From: Lithospermum erythrorhizon | Taxonomy: Eukaryota > Streptophyta > Magnoliopsida > Boraginales > Boraginaceae | Reading direction: 5' to 3' | NCBI GenBank assembly: GCA_019722365.1 | Contig: JADFUC010000801.1 | Location: forward strand, 79,920 to 143,919 | Length of the DNA: 64,000 nucleotides | In this document: positions 45,286 to 58,150 of the stretch, piece by piece | Numbering within the stretch: position 1 is the stretch's first letter | How the letters are laid out: each line of letters starts with the position of its first letter | The notes under the pieces: generated by a model | Told to the model about the DNA's origin: nothing | The model's input: the letters and a program-made list of their open reading frames with translations, nothing else | Databases searched by the model: none | Program-made: the position numbers and the translations under genes

Positions 45286-47580
45286 ACTTTAACTTCATTG
45301 AAATGGTAAAATATGTAATTTTGTAGATATATGAGTTGTGAAAGTTATGAACAGTTATATCAGCTCATTTATAAGAGAAAACGTTGTTAAAACTTAAAGT
45401 TTTAGTTATTTTATCTCCTATTTAAATAATTAACTAACGACAAACTTAATTAAAAAAATGATGAATGAATTCAAGTCAAGTTTTCAAAAATTAACACAAA
45501 TAATTTAATATATAATAATGAATTATTAATAACAAACCAATAATTCATTCAATTAAAAAGTCTAAATATTAAACTATATGCATACCTAATAACAAATACT
45601 CCTATACAAACTAGTACAATTGAATTAAACAAAACTTAATAAGAGACCAATATCTAAAACTCCTAAACCCGAGGCACTTAAGTTATTAAACAACCAAAAC
45701 AAGAAACATTATAAACGTAGTCAAGTTCGAATAAGAAGTAATGGGAGTCGAGTTTCAAAAGTTCTGATACGATTCTATAGATTCGCTTCGAAATAGACGA
45801 ATTGTGGATTTCAAACGATCGAAACATATAGCTGAGATCAATCGAAATTGAATCTGCTCAAATAATTCTGGCTTAAATTTGAACCTCAAACCATGATGAG
45901 TCCCATGACATAAACCTAACCCTAAATCCTAAGTTCAAGAATGAACACCACCTCAAAACCACTCTGCCGGGGCGAGTCTCTCACAACCACCATCTTTCCT
46001 AGCACTACACATATCAAGTGAAAAATATTTTCAAGAATTTCTTCAATTATTCCTTCACCTCCTTTATCCTCCAATTAGGCTTTGATTTTGTGAGTTGAGG
46101 TATGATTACAATAAAATTTTGATTTGGGATTTGAATTTGCAATTCGTCTCATTTTCTTTCTTAATAATTGAGCCAACATTGTCTGCTTTGTCCTGGCTCG
46201 AATTGTTCTGAACTGAACCAAACCCCCCAGAGTTATGCCCATTATTTCTTCCATAATGTTTGTCACTTTAGCAAGAGTTCAGAAGTCCAATGTAAGAATC
46301 TTTTGAATTATCTGACTTCTGATAGTAGTTTGTATAATGGTCAAGCAGTAGTCTTATCACTTTAGTTTGTTGCTTATGTTGACCTCAATGTCACTAGATA
46401 TACTAGGTTTGGTGTAAATTGTTCTATTTTTTGTCAGTAATCTGACCGGCTGAAAGTGCATATAATTTGTTAGTACCCATATAATTATGTCTCTGAATAA
46501 GAGTCTCATACTTCTGTTTTCATTGTTTGTCCAAATAGTGTTGTACAGGGGATGTTATGATCCTAAGTAGATTGGTAGACTTTCATGGAGCCTTTGTTCG
46601 CAGAGTTGTAAAGTCCATGTTACAAAATTACTGTTTCAAACTTTTTACGTTAATGATCTGATATCTGGACTGCTATATCCGGCCGATTGGTTTGTTAAAT
46701 GAATTCTCCTAGCGTATGTGGTTTTTACATTATCTAGTACCTCGATACATTATTATGATGTAGTTATGAGTTGATATGGTAGTCTATTATAGCTAAATCG
46801 CAAATTTGAACTGCTATTCTAGCCTTTTCAAAGTGGCAGAAATCGATGTTTATCTTAGATAAGAAGTTTAAGAAGTAATAAGCTATTCTCGATTTATTCA
46901 TCATATCCAGCATGAGTTCAGAAAAATATTTGACTTCATAGACAAGTGAAACAAGAACCCAACATTACCCATCATGATCAACCCTCTCATGTCATTTCCC
47001 TACTTCCTTCCCTCTTCCTCTACTCCACTGTTAAGTTATCTTCTTTAGACATATTGAATAAATGATAGCTTGTTGTTGGGAAGTCGCCGTCAGTGTCTCT
47101 AAATTTTAAATAGTCTAGGGCTAATTTGCCAGTCTAAAATTTTACTTCTAATATTAGAACAATTATTCCACATAAGATGAATGCAGTTTCTTGTTAAAGA
47201 ATAAAACTATGGATTTCTTTTTCTTGTGTGGTACACTAGATACAAGTAAGATACTCTTTCAGTATCACTCAGATATAAGCATAGATACTCTGGTGAGCAT
47301 TTAGGTTCTGTATCATGTACACTTATCGAGGCCAGTATATGTTATTAGCTTTAGTTTTTTCGATGTTGAGTATCATGTCATGATTAGAGATTGATTTTGG
47401 TCATTTTGCTTGATTTTGTGTTTTGTTTATTGTATCATGGACAGGTAGTGGAAATAATACTTATATTGCTTGAATTTTGAGATTCTAAAATTTCATTGTT
47501 TAAATGTTGTTATTCATATAATAATTAAATAAATGATTATTTTATATTGTTTGTAATTTAATATTTTATTTTTAAATGTA
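45286..47580. other. Unassigned AT-rich region, possibly hAT interior
   Basis: 45290-46020 is A-rich and 46020-47580 T-rich, like introns of a plus-strand gene. A 65-codon frame at 46168-46365 has no recognised family. If the repeat pattern at 44.5 kb and the motif cluster at 48 kb are two ends of one element, this would be its interior. Confidence 0.35.
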
Positions 47581-47589
47581 TTCATTTCG

Positions 47590-48445
47590 ATTCAACAACC
47601 GATGAATCGAGTGAAGATTATGGGTAACACTTTTATGGAGGAAGAATAAGACTAAGCTTTTATAATGGATGATTTCATTATATTATTGTTAGCTATGATA
47701 TTTTGTATGAATTTTATGATAATGTTACTTTTAAATTCTATTATGTTAGTTCTTTTGATTTGTTATTTTGCGATTTGCCCGTGATATTACAATTTTGAAT
47801 TAATTGATGAATGAAGTTGTTTTGTTATTCTTATTCTATGTGCATTCATTAAGTTAGAGGTGTGATATTATTGTTAAAATAGTTTATATTAAGCAGAAAA
47901 TGAAAATATTCATAGATTATTATAGGTATAAATTAAAATAATATAAAAATCAATAAAAATATATAATTAAATGATATAAACCGCTATATAGGCTATTGAT
48001 GTTAAATAGCGCTTCATATACGCTATGCAAGTTCTATCTAGTATAGCGTTTTATATGCGCTATGCAAGTTTTACATCACTATAGCGTTTTTTATACGCTA
48101 TTCAAGTAACAATTTCTAAAGCGCCATAAAAGACACTATATAACGTAAGCGCCATATAATCTATCAACCACTATAACGGCCGGTAACGCTGCCATATTAC
48201 TTAAGCGGCCATTAAGTATCAACCTTCATGCCGATTATAAGCGCTTATATAACATGTCATTTATGTAAGTATCAACTTCTAGCTTTTCATACAAGAGAGA
48301 GCAACTTAAAAAGTCATTTATATAAGTATTAACTCTACACGCTTATAAAGCGCTTATCGCTTAGGCACAAGTGACTCTTTTCTTATATCTTCTAAAAGCG
48401 CTATAACCAACATAAATGGGTGACCTAAGTAGCGCCTTAAAAGCG
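47590..48445 (+). mobile_element. Probable hAT element 3' end with subterminal motifs
   Basis: 47596-47650 encodes an acidic tail (DSTTDESSEDYG, then MEEE and stop) like the C-termini of plant hAT transposases. From 47975 to 48445 there are many short TAGCGC, AGCGCT, TAGCG and AAGCG motifs in both orientations (for example aatagcgcttcatatacgct, ctatagcgttttttatacgc), the style of hAT subterminal transposase-binding zones. The terminal inverted repeat and target duplication were not identified. Confidence 0.5.
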
Positions 48446-48639
48446 ATCCTCTAGAGGAAATGTTCTGAGAAATAGTCTCCTAATTAAATGTTAATCTAAG
48501 CTAGGGGTTCAAAATCCCTAACTTCATTACATTGTTCGGCTATTTTGGCTTAAATGGGAGTCTTAAGCCAGGTCAAAAAGATCTAAAGAATTGAATTTAA
48601 AAACAAAGAATTCCAAAAAGGGTCATTATGGTTAGAAAA

Positions 48640-50950
48640 TGCTGTCAATCTAAAAGAATCAGAAGTCTGTCTCATCCAACTGTAGTATTCATCACTATCC
48701 GCATTGGCCTCCTACACCCAGCTCCACCATGAGAGAAAGTCCTTACACCCGACCTACTAGCCCGGGACGTACAAAGAATGGCGACAAGAGTTGCTGAATT
48801 TTGGAGGAACAGGTAGCTTCTCTCACAAAAGTGATCGGTGACTACAAATGCTAATAATGCCGCGAAGACTCACTCATCCCATGTACCGGAAGATAGTCGA
48901 TCACTTAGTAATGAACACAAAAGTAAATTTAAGCTAGCTCCTGGTGGAACCTAGAACCCCGTGTTTCTTACTCCCCTCCAAAACTAACAATTCGTAGACA
49001 CTTCAAAAGTCTCCACAAAAATCCTCGACCATGCCTCAAAGGCAGCCAACAAAGGCTACAAATACATCAGTTTGTCCTGGGCTTGATGGAACGATCAACA
49101 AGAAGAACTAAGGGAAGTTCATACCTAGCACCGCATAATCGTGGATTTGGTGTCATCCATAGAGAAATGCTTCATATTCAAAGCGCTATAGCCGTGATGG
49201 ACTTAGGAATCCATTGTAGTGGGCAAACTTTGTCGAAGAAAGTTTCAAATGCACCACACCACTCATTGTCATCCGACCTACCGAAGTCAAGCGTAAATGA
49301 TGACTTCGTAATAGAACCGAAAGCTTAGCGCACTATTCCAAAGGATCAACCATAGTGACACCATGTGTGCATGTACAGAAGAAGACCAACTGCTGGCAGT
49401 ATTAATCTCAAGAGGCGCCAGAAAGAATTCCGAGTAATCCTCAAACCTTCGCCACCTTTACAAACGGTAAGACTTACCCTGCTAAAGATGTCGATCACAA
49501 CCGACCCCTTTATGTGTCTACATATGAAGAAGGATCATTAGGATGTTGGTGGATAGCTTCTGCACATTGAAGCTCTTAGGTGTCCTAACCTGATTTAGCC
49601 GCTCAATCTCGCATATCGATACAAAATTCTAATCAAATGGCCAAAGAGCTTCCTAGGGAAGGAAGTCTACACCTTCACGCATAGGGAACTAGAAACTACA
49701 TCTTTGCCCTATGTGATCATGCCCTGTCACATGGGCTAACAAGCACTGGAACACTACGGATCCATAGTAGCACACGGTTCCCTGACCACATCAATTTCTC
49801 AAGTAATGCAGCAAGGCAAGAATTGGCTATGCTCTGCTGAAAATCCTTCATCATTTAAGAATCACACTTGTAGAGGCCAAGTACTATCGAAAAGAAGACT
49901 ATGCCCTGTGCCCAGCTAGCTAGAAAGCCTCGTAAACGCCTGTAGTCGCAGCTCACATGATCCTTCCTAAAAAGGATCTATGAACTTAAGTAGCATTGTG
50001 GGTGGCTCACTCTACCTACCGACTCGCTTGGAAAAATAGCGCTAACGCCTACTAAAAGGCTTCGTACACCAACAAAGTAGATCAAAAGTTGAGCATGGAA
50101 ACCATGGGCCCAAAATGCCTGCGAAGCTCATAGTCATACCGGATACGACTCCAAGTGAAGTAAAACCTGGAAGAATTTCCACCAAAAGCAACCGTGACAT
50201 GCCTAAACGAAACCCAAAAGATGTGGGCATGCCATCGTGGTCTTTCAACTGACTCGGTATACCTTAACCTCCGATCAGGGTAAACAATCACATATCCGTG
50301 GTAGCATCTTTCACCGGGCGTCGAAAAGAAAATAAATGAAAGTCGCCTTCCTAAGTTCGGGGGCAAGAGTAAAAGCCACAACTCAGTCCAAAGAGATCCT
50401 TATTTCATGCATTGTGGAAAGTCAACTCCTTAATCCAATTATGAACAATCAGAGGAAGACAAATAGTCCTCTCGTTTTAATGTGATAGGGCTGCTTTCTT
50501 AGCCGAACAATCGATCGGGGTTGACCTCTGCTCTGGAAAATGAAGGAGAGGTTCATGGCTATCCTCCCGTGCTTATCAGTGAGGAAAGAAGCAGGACGTT
50601 TGATTAACCAAAGACACGCACTATGAAAGCATGGATATTCTCTAAAAAGTTATGTAGTGAACCTCAAAATCGAACGCCACGATCACGAGCAACCTTACGG
50701 GAGTACCTCCGCAGACGACTAGCTAAACGGCATCCTGGATATTCTCAAAGCTAAATGCAATGATCCAAAGATATAAAGGTTAAGCAGCATTGTAAATGAT
50801 GTCAGATACTAAGATCACACCCCCCGCCGCCGCTGTGAGTGACTGAGTAGGTTGAGACTCAAAAAAGAGGAAAGATATACCTGGATAGCCATCGCTTCCT
50901 AGCTCAAAATAGCAAAGTCTCACTGAGTTGATAAAGGAAAAATTTATGTC
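48640..50950 (+). mobile_element. Ty3/gypsy remnant, Tat/Ogre-like protease region
   Basis: Plus-strand text at 49490-49660 reads DVDHNRPLYVSTYEEGSLG, a decayed HTLKLLG-like block, then DLAAQSRISIQNSNQMAKEL. This matches the aspartic protease neighbourhood of Tat/Ogre-type gypsy elements as I know it (HNRPLYV, LIDGGSAxNxLP, LxxSRISIQGFNQ). The catalytic D(S/G)G stretch is not intact. The rest, including a presumed gag at 48640-49450 and later sequence to 50900, is too decayed to assign. No LTR was located. Confidence 0.55.
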
Positions 50951-50955
50951 CACCT

Positions 50956-51810
50956 TGTTTGAAATCGTAGTATCTTGATTTCTATAATTATGTCCAAGTA
51001 TAATTTTGTATCAATTCATTACTAGTTTTAGTTAAACGAGACACTCAAACTAAGTACAAAAATTAATAAATAGCAATTGTAAATTACTAAAATGGAACTA
51101 ACGATAATATTAGGGAGTTTATTTGATCTCATGCATAATCGAGTATAATAATCATAATGGTCAATTATATTATTATACTCATTAATATTATCCTGAGTTT
51201 CCGGGCGTCACACACACATACAATGATTTCGGAAGTTATATTCCATGTATGGAATTAAATCGAGATTGTTAAATTGGGAGTTGATTGAAATCCAATCAGA
51301 TATCCACCGAGAGTTTTACATTGATAAATGTAAAATACAATTGGAGAAACCAAATCAATTAAATTGCTATTTCAATTGATGGTTTAACAGGTTCTTATTA
51401 GTAACTCAAGGTTACTTACTCAAGCAGTGTAATAAGTTAATTAACGGCTTACTGAGTTAACTATTTATCAACCAGTCAAGCTATCTCGACCGAAACCAAA
51501 AGCAAAAATTATATAAAGAAAAAGATAAAATGAAAACCTTAAGAATCATTTCATCCTCTCCCTGTAAGATTTCGCCGCCTCCCCGTCCCTTTTAGGTTTT
51601 TGAAGTCAAAAGTTTGACTCAAATTCTGTTCAATTGCTCGTACATTCTAGCAAGTCCAATTGCATGATTCAACCGCTCTTGGAAAAATACTGGAGGCACT
51701 GAGGTACCGGTGGATCTTGAACGGAGGATTCCGTGAGATCATGTCATCATTCTCAGGTACTCGTATTCATACCGTATGAATTATAATGTTTTCCAATTGC
51801 TAGTTAAACA
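50956..51810 (-). mobile_element. Solo-LTR-like repeat, family A, copy 4 (inverted)
   Basis: On the minus strand it starts TGTTTAACTAGC and ends ACGATTTCAAACA. It carries the family landmarks: a gcctccagtat...gcggttgaatcat block, repeated AGTTACTAATA phrases, ttgtatgtgtgtgtgacgcc, ataatataattgaccattat, and a closing GGACATAATTATAGAAATC. It is the only copy in this orientation. It lies between gypsy remnants. Confidence 0.65.
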
Positions 51811-52339
51811 TTTATTCGATCTTGCTGCATTTGTTTACTTGTTGCGACCTTCACTGACATTCCTGCTGCCTACCAAGTAAAGAAAGCGACAAAGAAATGT
51901 GGATGCTCGAGGAGAAGCACAAGGATACAAGTCTTATACGTGACTGCTCCTTGGAAGAAACAGGACCTGTAGATCCAATGCCATGCCTAGACAGATCAGA
52001 TGGGAATACCTGATCTGAGACCGAACACCAAGGGCATCCTAGATTTAATTCCTCAAGAGGCAACAAGACAACCTAACATACAAATATGTCGATAAACGCA
52101 CATTATGAATGATTGTCCTCCTCAAGAGTTATGATGCATAAATACGTAAGTCAACAAAAAGATTATCCATGAAAGCAATTACTTAAGACTGAGTTCGACA
52201 CGCAGACTATTAGAACAAAAGGCAGGACGCATACGCGATCAAAACCGAGGTTCCGCCACTTCAGTAATCTCAATACCCTCCGAGCATTTGAGGATAAACC
52301 CTAAGGACGAGGATAACCTACTGCTAATCTCCCGAACAC

Positions 52340-52430
52340 CTAGTATAATTGTCCAACCCTCGGCAACAGGTTAACTTCCCAGACTCCCCGAACACGAGTA
52401 ACCGTCCAACCTCTCGGCAATAAAGTTAAG
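52340..52430. repeat. ~44-bp imperfect tandem repeat
   Basis: tcccgaacacctagtataat ... gtccaaccctcggcaacagg and ccccgaacacgagtaaccgt ... ccaacctctcggcaataaag are two diverged units within the LTR-like region. Confidence 0.7.
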
Positions 52431-53079
52431 AGGAATTCAAGAACGAGTATAACCCATCTCTGATGTGCCAAAAGATCAAACCTCGAACCACGCTTGACTT
52501 GATCCCTGGTACGCCTGCAACCTGAATCCCCAAGTGTAGCTCGCTAACCATAAACAAATCTTATTTTGTTCCAAGCTCCTCGGTGCTAATATAAAATACC
52601 TACCCAAATTGAAGCTAATACCATAACTTTCCCCATCACGAACTATCATCACAAACAAGATATCTTTATGTAGATAACATGTTATAAAGTGAAATTGAAT
52701 AAATCTCAAGCCCAAAAGGAGGAGACAAGACTTCCCATCCCTTGTAATGTTCTAATCATGTATCAAGTCCCAATAGTCGAGTGGAAGCGTAGGTTAACAA
52801 GGACTACTAACAACACATAGGATGAAGTAAAGTTCCCTCCTTTCCGCATTACTCTTTCTACACTCGGAGGACTAAGGTCCCAGTACTCAGAAGGATATTT
52901 GAAACATGGAGTACATCAAGATTGTGTTCTGTAAATAAATACATCCTCTTACAAAATTATAGGATCCTTCCACCTGAAACACGCAGACTTTAGACTCTAA
53001 ATATTCCAACAGCGAATATCATGCTAAAAAGTCGTTTTGACTATTAATAAAAGTTTGGGCCGCAGAACATACTCACATC

Positions 53080-53290
53080 CCTGCCTAATAAGCCTTAAAG
53101 TCGGATGTCGCATCTCCGAATTAATAAGTCAGTTAAGCAATGAAATACATGGACATCCCGACTAATAAGCTTCAGCGCTAGTCGGAATGTATCATATTAT
53201 GTCCAATAAGCCTCAAAGCTGTATATGGATATCCCAATTAAAGCTCATGTCATTCAGGATATATTTCATCTAGGACTACAAGTCTCTAAA
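53080..53290. repeat. Short AATAAGC-type repeats
   Basis: Phrases cctaataagccttaaagtcg, gactaataagcttcagcgct and tccaataagcctcaaagctg recur 43-76 bp apart, each followed by a GGATGTC- or GGAATGT-like word. Similar iterated motifs occur in LTRs of chromovirus-type gypsy elements. Confidence 0.6.
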
Positions 53291-53803
53291 CCAAAGACAT
53301 ATCCATAAATACCCGCTAGAGCTTCGAGAAGCCGTGCGTGGACTGCCTAGCCTATCACCAGCCCAGATGAAATATACGTCAAAATTATCTCAAGACGGTT
53401 CAAAACCCTTGAGTAAATTATCCATCCTGGCACAAACTGCAGACATCCACATATTTTCGTTGAAGATCAAGATCAAGGCTTCTAGCAATCTGTTCCTCAA
53501 AGTCTACATCAGTCACAATTATGTCGCTTAAAGCCCCCCGTGGTGAGTCAGAACCTCAAAGTGATGGGATTACGCTACTATGCTCTTAGATTAGCACTGC
53601 ACTGCATTCAACCTCGATCCGGGACCAAAGTCAAGTTGAAGCATACGGTTGCCTAAGAAAAGAAAAATGAGTACGGAAGAATAGAGCTGCAAGATGATTC
53701 CAAGATAATCACCAAACTTTTTTATGAAATATATCTCAAGAACGGGATTACTAGATTTATGTAAGATACCCGCCTATTACATCACATCCCCCGTGTACGT
53801 GAT

Positions 53804-54951
53804 TGACAACACCACTCCTATGGGTTCAGGTCAGTCCGTGTCGTGTCAGCAAGGCAATGAAGCCAAAGTAACGAAAATGCCTCACAAATTCCAATATACT
53901 AATTACTGTGTCTTTTTCTTAACTTTAATTAACTAATAATCAAAGAGTAAATTTAAATCTAGACTACTTAATAAATCTGACTAAAAACACCAAATTAGTT
54001 AACCCTAATGCAAAAGTAGCTGATCAGATTTAATATTCAAGTATAGTCGTGACACATGATTTCATCGATCTTCTTTAGCCTAATTTACCTAGTAGTTACT
54101 TATTAGTTCATAACAAAAAGAATTCACAATTGATAGTTACTCTCGCTAACACCCAATTAAGTCTCCTAAGAAACTAACTATATCTCTATGATAGCTAAAA
54201 TAGAGATCTTCTAATAAATATATGCTTATTAAATTGCAATAATGATAATAACTAGTGTTCTATGGTAATTGAAACATGTGTTCTGATGATTAATCTGTGT
54301 TGACAACTTATTTCTAGCAATTAATCACTTATATGAACGAATTTAATTTTGATAAACAAGATATTAAATAATTATGCACAATAATCAATTACATGAAACT
54401 GAACAAATTAACTCGAAAATCAAATCATCCGATCCAACTACATCATGGTCCCGACTAATAATAAATAATAAAGACATAAATAAATACATGAAATTAATGG
54501 TATTCATCCTAACAATAAAAAATATTATCTCAATTGTAAAATTATTCTAACCAATTAAAAGTAATCAACTTCAACTCTCGTGCAATAATATAATTGATTT
54601 CTCAATTTTTCATGCCTTCCAATGGCAGCCCTAAAAGTTCCAACAAAATTGATGACTTTTTTTCCTGGGAAATCTTTAGATATCCTTTTTACTCTAATCT
54701 CTCCTTTTATAGGTTGCCATACCTAATATTGACGTGGTCGTAATCACCTTATTCTTGATCATGACTCATATAAATTTTAGTGTATCATTTCATATCTTCA
54801 ATTCAAGGCCCTGATTCCTTCACTCTTTAACCGATAATTGCCTAAACTCACAAAAACGAAACAAGTGCAAAATTATATCGGATTAAGGTAAAATAACATC
54901 GCCTAATATTTAATTGGGGGCTCAAAAACACTATATAATAAACACTTATCA
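53804..54951 (-). repeat. 3' LTR of the Athila/Tat element
   Basis: On the minus strand begins TGATAAGTGTTTATTATATA, directly after a G-run, and ends GGTGTTGTCA. 1,148 bp. Shared with the 5' LTR are tcacaaattccaatatacta, gagtaaatttaaatctagac, ctatatctctatgatagct and atcacttatatgaacgaatt. Confidence 0.9.
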
Positions 54952-54969
54952 AACCCCCATTAATTTAAG
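54952..54969 (-). other. Polypurine tract next to the 3' LTR
   Basis: Minus strand TAATGGGGGTT abuts the LTR start TGATAAGTG. The same layout (a G-run followed by TTTGATA-AGTG) is familiar from Tat-type elements. Confidence 0.75.
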
Positions 54970-57900
54970 TTCTTGCTTGTCCCTCGCTAAACGACATAGA
55001 AATCTAATAAATTAAACATCCAAGGATCTCAAGTACTTCATATCATTGAGTTCTCGACAACAATCAATCATGAGTAATGGCTCTTTTCACTTAGTCTAAA
55101 TCCACAATATCATCAAGTCACTTATAGATAATTCCTCGGTTAGAATTTCTACTTTCACATCACCTCAAATGATCAAAGTGGTTATCAAGTTTACGCCAAT
55201 TTCCTAATCATATGTTTCTACCATATGCTCGGTTATCATCCATTAACAATGCATGCAACATAAATCAAGGTCTCTAGTTTAACAGTCATTGGTAGGATAA
55301 ATATTTGGCTCGACTTCAATACTGAGATGCTTTTAAACTCGAATTAATTATGTTGAAAATAGCATGTCTAAAACAACTACACCCTTCTGAACCCAAATAT
55401 TCATATCTGTTTTAAGTACCATCCTTCACTTGCCATATTACTGATCCCATATATTTTTTCTTAAGTTTTTCTTTTTTTTCATAGAAGCACCCATGTCATC
55501 AAAGACACTTTTCATAATCTGCTTGAGACAATTCACTTGAGATCATATTTCCTTACCTCCACTTTTCTTTTTTTTTTTTTTTTTTTCTTTCAACCTCCAA
55601 TGTTTCTCTCTCCTTCCCACACTGACATTCCAACCCAATGTGCTCCACAATCCAACATATGATAATCCAAAATTAATCTCTAAAGAGGGACAACATGGTA
55701 AGAATGGCACAGTAGTTTATATGCTTTATAATCATCAAGCCTAAGGGGTCTAATAAGGATAATACATCGTTAGCCTTTAGGATAACGTAAATTATTTCAG
55801 TCAAACAAGTTCTCAAGAATACAAACATGACAGAGTATCACACCAAAGAAACTCCATCATAAAATTAGGTACAAAATCTCACCCAGTAGTATATTCACTA
55901 ACAAGAGTTATCCACTAAACTTAAAACATCACACCGGCCCATAAGTCAAAATTCAATCAATCATGCAGAAAATCATCTAATTACGCTAACTACTATTGAT
56001 CCAGATACTAATTATATCCTAAACTTATCATATACTCTATGATAATCACTACGCACTCTACACTGAATACACATTTCCCTGTCTACAAATACGAAATAAA
56101 AGTAGACAAGAAACCTCCTACAAGTTGCAAGCGGCGACTCGGGCATCGCAAGAAGGTGTGATTGAGGCATCGGTATCCTCAATAAGTCCTCTTGAGCATC
56201 CAATCTCTCGGGATCGGCGTACCCATCCATCGCCTCCATGCGCTGTCCGCACTGGCCGACAAAATTCAGCAAAATAATCCAGCCGATCCCCGTCTCTTCA
56301 AGTAGACAGCCAGAACACCGATTCGCCAACTGTGGGCACACGAAAAGTTAATGTTACCAATGTTAGCATTCGGGATAAACAAAAGATGCTTAGACAAATG
56401 CAACACGACGCATATACCGAATAATGTATTTGAACCCATCCAACCCATGAAACATCCTATATAGAAAATACACATCTCTCTTCAACGCCGCTTCCTATGA
56501 GTAAGAAGAACTACCACGATGCAAACAATATAATATCAGACGTCAGAGATGATATCGGTTCCATTAATCCTCATAGAACCAATAGTCGAGACCTGCATTT
56601 GAAACAGTGAAAACAAGCATATGCAACTCCAAACCTGCATCCTGCCAAGAACCTCCGTCGAAAAGTTCTAAAATCCAGATAAGTTCTACATTAAGCCCCA
56701 TGTGAACCCCTTGCATGTCTAATGACTAAAGGAAGATGCCACCACCTCCATGTTGGCATAAAATTCTTTAAATAAGATCGATATAAACCGAGTAGAGGGC
56801 TAAAAAGCATCCCAACCGAAGTTCCCAAATATCTACATCTCATAAAGACTTTCTACGCCTTCCTACCAAAGCCTGTCCCTCTCCTTATAATTGCCACCAT
56901 CCGTGAACTAAAACGCGGAAATTGGGTCATAAAACGACCCTAACTCCTGTAATCTCGACTTTGATCTTCTGCAGTTTGGGAGGCATATTCATTAGATAGT
57001 CCAATCTCAAATCAATGGTGAAACACAAACTAATCTACACACTTGAAGAAATTTCAAACCAATTAGTAGTGAACTAACAAAACCAAGTCTAGCACAACAT
57101 TAAAACGTAAAGTTTGAACTAAAACATAACGAAAGATAAATCAAGAACAACTAAATAAAAAATAAAATAAAGTACCGGAATTTTACCAACATGCTAAATT
57201 AAAACAAAAAAGAGATAAACAAACAAAACCATCACTTAACACAATTGAGTAGGCAGGATTCACTGAGTCGAGGCGGCGGGCGACCAAGGATCAAAAGGCA
57301 TGGAGATGTGAGCGACCTGAGCCGTAGCCTGAGGCGCGATCGGAGCTTTAGAGACGCGAGGTTTGAAAATGACTGAGCCTGGCCTGAGGCGCGACTGAGT
57401 CATTAGGCTATAAGACTGCGAATTAAAAACACTGTCATAAAGCCAGCGATTCGCGATCGCGAGGTAAGAAATGGAGCCGTGTTTACCGATTCGAAGTGAG
57501 TCACATGATCTCGCGCTGACTGCGAGTCACACAAGGCCGGAGGTGGTGATTGGGGCGGCCGTTAATTTTAATTTTGTTTTATTATTTATTTATTTTTATT
57601 TTTTTATTTTTGCTCTGTAAATCACCAGCGGCCGGCACTGACCTCCGCCAAAATTAACTGGGCCGAGCACATTATTCTTCCACAGTCCATTCCACTTTGA
57701 CCTCCGTTGGCATCCAACCTTTACTCAAATTTGACCCAAAATTTTATTTTTACACACATGAAACTAAGAAACAAATAACTAGCAATCTAAAAGATTGGGT
57801 TGCCTCCCACATGCCATTGCCTAGTCTAACTAAGGACCTCCAGACTCAGTTCAGAGTTGAAATAAATACGACCAAACGAGCCAGTTCTTTCTATATGTCC

Positions 57901-58150
57901 ACTATAATAATGTTTCAAGCGTTTCACCGCTGACCTTGCCCTTCTCCTCATGAGTTATTTCCCCACCGCACTATAAAGGAAAACTTAAGTAATAGCAACG
58001 TCCAAATGTTTATTTCATCTACCTGGGAACAAATTAGTCGTAGAATTAAAACAAAACTTTGTTGTCCAACGAATCAGAATATCTATTTATCATGATTTTC
58101 AATCCTGTCTGCCTCGTAAATTAACATAAACCCAATGAAACTCTTCAAGC
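54970..58150 (-). other. Non-coding 3' spacer of the Athila/Tat element
   Basis: About 3.2 kb between integrase and PPT. Holds a long pyrimidine run (55562-55590), a 109-codon minus-strand frame at 56012-56341 (contains GYADPERLDAQEDLLRI) without recognised family, and a GC-richer patch at 57260-57660 with repeated CCTGAGGCGCGA phrases and a CGATTCGCGATCGCGAGG word. Long 3' spacers are usual in this clade. Confidence 0.6.

Larger units (their letters stand above)
51811..53803. mobile_element. Decayed gypsy LTR-like sequence
   Basis: No pol motifs recognised. Two sets of internal repeats give it an LTR-like look: cccgaacac...gtccaacc-ctcggcaa at 52340 and 52384, and AATAAGC-type phrases at 53084, 53117, 53160 and 53203. 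Boundaries unknown. Short ORFs here are not supported. Confidence 0.35.

Noticed and set aside
50042..50381. Overlapping minus-strand ORFs of 68 and 99 codons
   Set aside because: Lie in a decayed gypsy remnant and show no pol motif in either frame.
57697..57933. 78-codon plus-strand ORF
   Set aside because: Antisense to the Athila/Tat element and without any family resemblance.
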